This document shows, one piece after another, positions 15,106 through 18,346 of a stretch of 18,346 bases of DNA (positions are counted from its first letter, which is position 1; the number at the start of each line of letters is the position of its first letter). The DNA comes from an uncultured Opitutia bacterium (GTDB taxonomy: Bacteria > Verrucomicrobiota > Verrucomicrobiae > Opitutales > MB11C04). The position numbers and the translations under genes were made by a program. The stretch lies in assembly GCA_913048545.1 (NCBI GenBank), contig CAJWWH010000025.1:1-18346 (forward strand). Direction: 5' to 3'. The notes below the pieces were generated by a model that saw nothing but the letters and a program-made list of their open reading frames with translations, was not told where the DNA came from and searched no databases.

Positions 15106-16206
15106 TTATTCGTTTATTTGAAAATCACTGATTTCCCATTGCTCCGCACCACACTCCTTCGCGATATGACTAAATTCATCGATTTCCTTCTCTGAAAAAA
15201 GAAGCCCGCCCGCTTTCTCGGATAAATGGGCAAACTGGGCCTCAATTTGACCAGGTATAATACACTTCTCATTTCCCTCGCCCAAAATATCTTCCAGAAT
15301 AACTTTTATATTTTCAGACTGATTTCGTCCATGAGCGAAAGCACCACAACTCAATGCTTCGGGGTGAATTACCTGAAAATAAAAATTGGGTGTATGCTTA
15401 TCACCATCCTCCAAATGCTTACTCCGAAGAGTAGGCTTGGATGCTCCGATAAACCCGGCAACCAATTCATTAATCAAAGATAAACCATACCCCTTGTGTG
15501 CTCCAAAAGGTTTTAGTGCCGCAACTTGGTGCGGGTCCGTAGTTTCATTACCCTCCGCATCAACCGCTGCTCCGCTCGGAAGTGATTTCCCTTCCCTTTT
15601 CAGCTGCTGTACCCGCCCCATGGCAATAACCGAAGTCGCCCAGTCGATGACGATGGGATAGCCTAGTGCTTCAGTTGTGGGAAAGCCCCATGAATGTGGG
15701 TTTGTACCCAAAGTTGGATTGCTCCCCATAAAAGGAACCACTTCTGTAATTGCAGCCGTACAATTAGTGTAGGCAATATATCCCTTCTTGGCTGCCTCCA
15801 TTACATACCCTCCACCCCAAAGATAATGAAAAGCCTGATCGACTGAGATTTGCCCGATCCCGTATTTATCAGCTAATTCGATACAGGCATCCATCGCCTC
15901 ATAAGCAGTAGCTTGGCCCAATTTATACTGACAGTCCCAAACCTGTGAAGCTTCGAACCGACACTCCTTTTTAATAATTTGAGCCGAGGGTTTACATCCA
16001 CCTGCTTTCGATCCAAACAGGTCATCCAAATGTAATGCCTTTAATGCATTATGAGTCCGAATTCCATGATGTGTTGCGTAGGATGAAAAACGGGAGGCTG
16101 CCTCGCACTCTTCTTGGTCAAAACCACGCTTGGCGTAGGCCTGTTCAACCAAAGCATTATGAGTGTCTTCTGGGACAATGTAAAATTTTTCTTCGACTGA
16201 ATTCAT
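15106..16206 (-). CDS. Ldh family (malate/L-lactate dehydrogenase superfamily) NAD(P)-dependent oxidoreductase, YjmC-like
   Basis: This 366-residue enzyme belongs to the LDH2/MDH2 fold, which is unrelated to ordinary lactate dehydrogenase. Landmarks are SSYATHHGIRTHN (about 41-53), VDQAFHYLWGGGYV (122-134), LGTNPHSWGFP (166-176) with the nucleotide-binding region, VIDWATS and FGAHKGYGLSLINELVAGF, all typical of PF02615 members. Members reduce 2-keto acids such as diketogulonate (DlgD), oxidise ureidoglycolate (AllD) or act on sulfolactate (ComC). Bacillus subtilis YjmC, of unassigned substrate, sits in the hexuronate operon beside the SDR mannonate oxidoreductase and near the LacI-type ExuR, and the same family set occurs here. 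I infer a sugar-acid substrate in a uronate pathway. It lies 31 nt after the D-2-hydroxyacid dehydrogenase gene. Confidence 0.88.
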   Translation of the reverse strand: MNSVEEKFYIVPEDTHNALVEQAYAKRGFDQEECEAASRFSSYATHHGIRTHNALKALHLDDLFGSKAGGCKPSAQIIKKECRFEASQVWDCQYKLGQATAYEAMDACIELADKYGIGQISVDQAFHYLWGGGYVMEAAKKGYIAYTNCTAAITEVVPFMGSNPTLGTNPHSWGFPTTEALGYPIVIDWATSVIAMGRVQQLKREGKSLPSGAAVDAEGNETTDPHQVAALKPFGAHKGYGLSLINELVAGFIGASKPTLRSKHLEDGDKHTPNFYFQVIHPEALSCGAFAHGRNQSENIKVILEDILGEGNEKCIIPGQIEAQFAHLSEKAGGLLFSEKEIDEFSHIAKECGAEQWEISDFQINE

Positions 16207-16237
16207 TGTACTAAGTAATTGGGGTAATTAATTTTGT

Positions 16238-17212
16238 TTAGATATGTTTGCTTACAGGAACATCATTTGCCTGAGCACGGGGCTTTTCACCCTGCAGGGC
16301 AAGAATCAGGTTATCTGCTGCCATCCCTGCCTGCCTCTGCACAGACTCATAAGTCCGAGAACCAATATGGGGTGTAATTACGGTATTTTTTGCCATCAGA
16401 ATCGGGTGATCAGCAGGAGGGGGCTCCACATCCAATACATCAGCCCCGTATCCGCCGACTATTCCCTCGTTTAATGCATCAGCTAAGTCTTCCGTATTTA
16501 CAATCTCTCCCCGTGCACAATTCAGGATAATCACTCCGTCTTTCATTTGTGCAATCTTCTCCTTGTTAATTAAGTCTCTTGTCTCATCGGTTAAATTGAC
16601 ATGCAGGCTTACCACATCCCCGGCACATAATGCCTCATCCATATTAGTAGCCCGTTTCACATCAAATTTTCCGGCAAATTCATCGTCCCAATAAAGATCA
16701 AAACCAACTGCGTTCATGCCAAATGCATTCGCCCGGATTGCCACTTCTTTTCCAATCCTGCCCATGCCAATAATCGATATGGTTTTACCCATAATCTCAT
16801 TACCGGTTAACCGAACCCACTCACCAGCTGAGCAATGATTCGCTTCGGTTACTAACTGACGGGACAGGGCAAGAAGAAGTGCAAATGTATGCTCAGCTAC
16901 TGTGGTATGATTAACACCCGGGCAGAAAGTCAGGGGAATCTTTTTCTCCGTCACATAATCAACATCAATCTTATCCAGCCCAATTCCATATTTTGAAATT
17001 ACCTTTAGCCTGGGCAGAGCCTTGTCAACCACTGCCTGTGTGATCTCATCATCCCCGCAAATAATCCCGTCAACCTCCCCCACCAACTCAAGCATTCTGG
17101 ATTCGGGTAACGGTCCGCGTTCGCAAATAAGTTCAAGCCCAGCACCCTTGAGTTTATCATGGTGTGGACCAGGCGTGTCTTGAAAAGATGTGGTGGTAAG
17201 CAATACTTTCAT
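16238..17212 (-). CDS. D-isomer-specific 2-hydroxyacid dehydrogenase (phosphoglycerate dehydrogenase-like)
   Basis: The 324-residue enzyme has complete family signatures: KYGIGLDKIDVD (74-85), HTTVAEHTFALLLALSRQ (102-119), the Rossmann motif GMGRIGKEVA (149-158), catalytic R234 in NCARGEIVNT, E263 in DVEPPPADHP and H282 in TPHIGS. It has no ACT domain, so it is the short catalytic form and not a full SerA. Reduction of a 2-keto acid or oxidation of a D-2-hydroxyacid with NAD(P)H is expected; glyoxylate/hydroxypyruvate or 2-ketogluconate reductase activity would suit the neighbours. It is the first gene of the five-gene operon, starting 109 bp from the divergent DUF1080 gene. Confidence 0.88.
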   Translation of the reverse strand: MKVLLTTTSFQDTPGPHHDKLKGAGLELICERGPLPESRMLELVGEVDGIICGDDEITQAVVDKALPRLKVISKYGIGLDKIDVDYVTEKKIPLTFCPGVNHTTVAEHTFALLLALSRQLVTEANHCSAGEWVRLTGNEIMGKTISIIGMGRIGKEVAIRANAFGMNAVGFDLYWDDEFAGKFDVKRATNMDEALCAGDVVSLHVNLTDETRDLINKEKIAQMKDGVIILNCARGEIVNTEDLADALNEGIVGGYGADVLDVEPPPADHPILMAKNTVITPHIGSRTYESVQRQAGMAADNLILALQGEKPRAQANDVPVSKHI

Positions 17213-17249
17213 TGAAATTGAATTAAATTAGGGTCTAAAAGGCTTTACA

Positions 17250-17262
17250 CGAGTTAACCTCG
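17250..17262. promoter_or_regulatory. Candidate operator dyad in the divergent promoter region
   Basis: CGAG-TTAAC-CTCG is a 4-bp inverted repeat around a 5-base centre in the 109-nt spacer between the hydroxyacid dehydrogenase (-) and DUF1080 (+) genes. It is followed at once by GACGTC, another small palindrome. LacI-type proteins bind short dyads near their operon promoters, so the LacI regulator encoded at the operon end is an obvious candidate, but the match is too short to be sure. No clear -10/-35 pair is seen on either strand. Confidence 0.22.
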
Positions 17263-17321
17263 ACGTCAATTTAGATCATCCTGAGCATTAAGTTAGAGCT
17301 CAAAACCCATCGATTAATTCA

Positions 17322-17972
17322 ATGAAAACACTAGTAGCCTTATTTCTTTCCCTTTTATTTTCCATATTAAACCTCCATGCATCCAAACAGGCTAAGGATG
17401 CGAAGTGGGTCAATTTATTCAACGGAAAGGATTTATCTGGCTGGCACAACCCATACACACATGGGGAGTTTAAGGTGGTCAAGGGAGTGATTGAACTGGT
17501 CGCCAATAAAAAATTCTTTCTTGCCCACGATAAACAGGTCAGCGATTTCATCCTTGAGGCCGAAATTAAGTTGCCCCAAGGCAAAGCTAATTCCGGCTTT
17601 CTTTTCCGTTCTCAAAAAAGAGAAAACGGTTCCATGTTTGGCTACCAGGCGGAAGTCGACGGATCCGACCGAAAATGGTCCGGTGGTCTATACGACGAGG
17701 GTCGGCGTGGCTGGATTCACCCAAAAAAACCAATCGAAAATGCCTACAACGACAAACACTGGACCAAGGAAAGAAGTAATGCATTTAAACGCAATTCCTG
17801 GAATCACTATAAAATTCATTGCCAAGGTGAACATATTCAAATCTGGGTAAACGGGGTTAAAACCACGGACCTTAAAGATTCGACCGACGCCAAAGGATTC
17901 ATCGCTATTCAACACCACGGTGAAAAAGGACAGGTCTACCGATTTAAGAACATTAAAATTCTCGAACTCTAA
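17322..17972 (+). CDS. Secreted DUF1080 (3-keto-disaccharide hydrolase) family protein
   Basis: This 216-residue protein has a signal peptide (MKTLVALFLSLLFSILNLHA, 1-20) and a single DUF1080 jelly-roll domain. Diagnostic parts are WVNLFNGKDLSGWHNP (about 29-44), NSGFLFRSQ, GYQAEVDGSDRKWSGGLYDE with GRRGW, then NSWNHYKIHCQGEHIQIWVNG and the C-terminal GFIAIQHHGEKGQVYRFKNI. Characterised members cleave 3-keto-glucosides or related keto-glycosides in the periplasm. It shares the GYQ-x-(E/D) and EGxR core with the domain fused to the sulfatase. The next gene, after 27 nt, encodes a Gfo/Idh/MocA oxidoreductase, the type of enzyme that could oxidise the glycoside or its product at C3. The pair is therefore probably one pathway unit. 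Confidence 0.9.
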   Translation: MKTLVALFLSLLFSILNLHASKQAKDAKWVNLFNGKDLSGWHNPYTHGEFKVVKGVIELVANKKFFLAHDKQVSDFILEAEIKLPQGKANSGFLFRSQKRENGSMFGYQAEVDGSDRKWSGGLYDEGRRGWIHPKKPIENAYNDKHWTKERSNAFKRNSWNHYKIHCQGEHIQIWVNGVKTTDLKDSTDAKGFIAIQHHGEKGQVYRFKNIKILEL

Positions 17973-17999
17973 TTTCTGCTCATCTGCACAACCCAAAAA

Positions 18000-18346
18000 A
18001 TGGAAACTTATAAAATAGGCATCATTGGAGCCGGGGTCATCGCAGACTTTCACGCCCAGGCAATTCAAGCTATGGATGGGGCGAAACTAGTCGCGGCATT
18101 TGCCCGTAAAGAAGATAAAGCAAGCGCTTTTTCCACCAAATATGGCTGCCAAGGTTACTCCGATCTCGACACCTTCCTCGCCCATCCTGACATGCAGGTT
18201 GTTACTATCTGCTCAGTCAGCGGAGCCCATCTTGAACATACAACCGCGGCTGCCAATGCGGGCAAACATATCATCTGTGAAAAACCACTTGAGGTCACCA
18301 CCGAACGGATTGATCAAATGATCCGGGTATGCGAGGAAAACAATGT
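18000..18346 (+). CDS. Gfo/Idh/MocA family oxidoreductase (N-terminal part)
   Basis: The frame opens at ATG 18000 and runs off the right edge after 115 codons. The Rossmann fold is clear: YKIGIIGAGVIADFHAQAI (4-22) with the glycine motif, an FAR(K/E) region at about 34-37, TICSVSGAHLEHTTAAANAG (69-88) and the family-defining CEKPL (93-97), where the Lys is catalytic. These enzymes oxidise or reduce sugars and inositols with NAD(P), and some act at C3 of glucosides. It follows the secreted DUF1080 gene after 27 nt on the same strand, so coupled keto-sugar formation or recycling is inferred. The C-terminal substrate domain is outside the window. Confidence 0.9.
   Translation, partial: METYKIGIIGAGVIADFHAQAIQAMDGAKLVAAFARKEDKASAFSTKYGCQGYSDLDTFLAHPDMQVVTICSVSGAHLEHTTAAANAGKHIICEKPLEVTTERIDQMIRVCEENN

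Noticed and set aside
18100..18321. 73-codon plus-strand frame at the right edge
   Set aside because: It is an out-of-frame shadow of the Gfo/Idh/MocA gene that starts at 18000 and continues past the window edge.
1..18346. Mobile element, prophage, CRISPR or defence island
   Set aside because: No transposase, integrase, tRNA-adjacent repeat, regularly spaced repeat or known defence domain was found. All sizeable genes are metabolic, transport or envelope functions.

Overview
The window (about 18.3 kb, moderate GC with AT-rich spacers) looks like chromosome from a heterotrophic, probably aquatic bacterium of the Verrucomicrobiota (Opitutae-like) or a related PVC lineage. This is inferred from gene content: a secreted sulfatase fused to a DUF1080 (3-keto-disaccharide hydrolase) domain, a second secreted DUF1080 protein next to a Gfo/Idh/MocA oxidoreductase, a secreted protein built from SHD1-type repeats, and a TonB-dependent receptor. 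Few start codons have a Shine-Dalgarno sequence. No rRNA, tRNA, CRISPR array, transposase, integrase or obvious pseudogene is visible.

Layout. 1-547 (-): 5' part of a secreted SHD1-repeat protein, running off the left edge. 647-3374 (-): sulfatase-DUF1080 fusion, then a tiny one-helix protein and a DUF983 membrane protein, all overlapping. 3375-3696: AT-rich divergent spacer. 3697-6246 (+): LemA protein and M48 (HtpX-like) membrane protease with a C-terminal TerB-like domain. 6280-6771 (-): MsrA. 6894-9674 (+): TonB-dependent receptor and EamA/DMT permease, a plausible two-membrane uptake unit. 9748-12017 (-): UspA-like protein overlapping by 4 bp with an ArsB/NhaD-type ion transporter. 12082-17212 (-): five closely packed genes, read from right to left: D-2-hydroxyacid dehydrogenase, Ldh-family (YjmC-like) oxidoreductase, 2-keto-3-deoxygluconate-type PfkB kinase, SDR of the mannonate oxidoreductase type, LacI-family regulator. 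17322-18346 (+): secreted DUF1080 protein and the start of a Gfo/Idh/MocA oxidoreductase.

Biology. The 12-17 kb operon fits catabolism of a hexuronate or deoxy-keto-uronate through 2-keto-3-deoxygluconate, with its own LacI-type regulator. The sulfatase and DUF1080/Gfo genes at the two ends fit breakdown of sulfated or otherwise modified glycans and glycosides. Together they suggest algal or plant polysaccharide use, although no polysaccharide lyase, glycoside hydrolase or uronate isomerase is in the window. LemA/M48, MsrA and the Usp/antiporter pair look like envelope and stress functions. I see no clear-cut new defence or mobile system. The most unusual points are the CWVSR sulfatase signature with the DUF1080 fusion, the Usp-like protein translationally coupled to a transporter and apparently lacking the ATP-binding glycines, and the pairing of two unrelated hydroxyacid dehydrogenases in the KDG-kinase operon.
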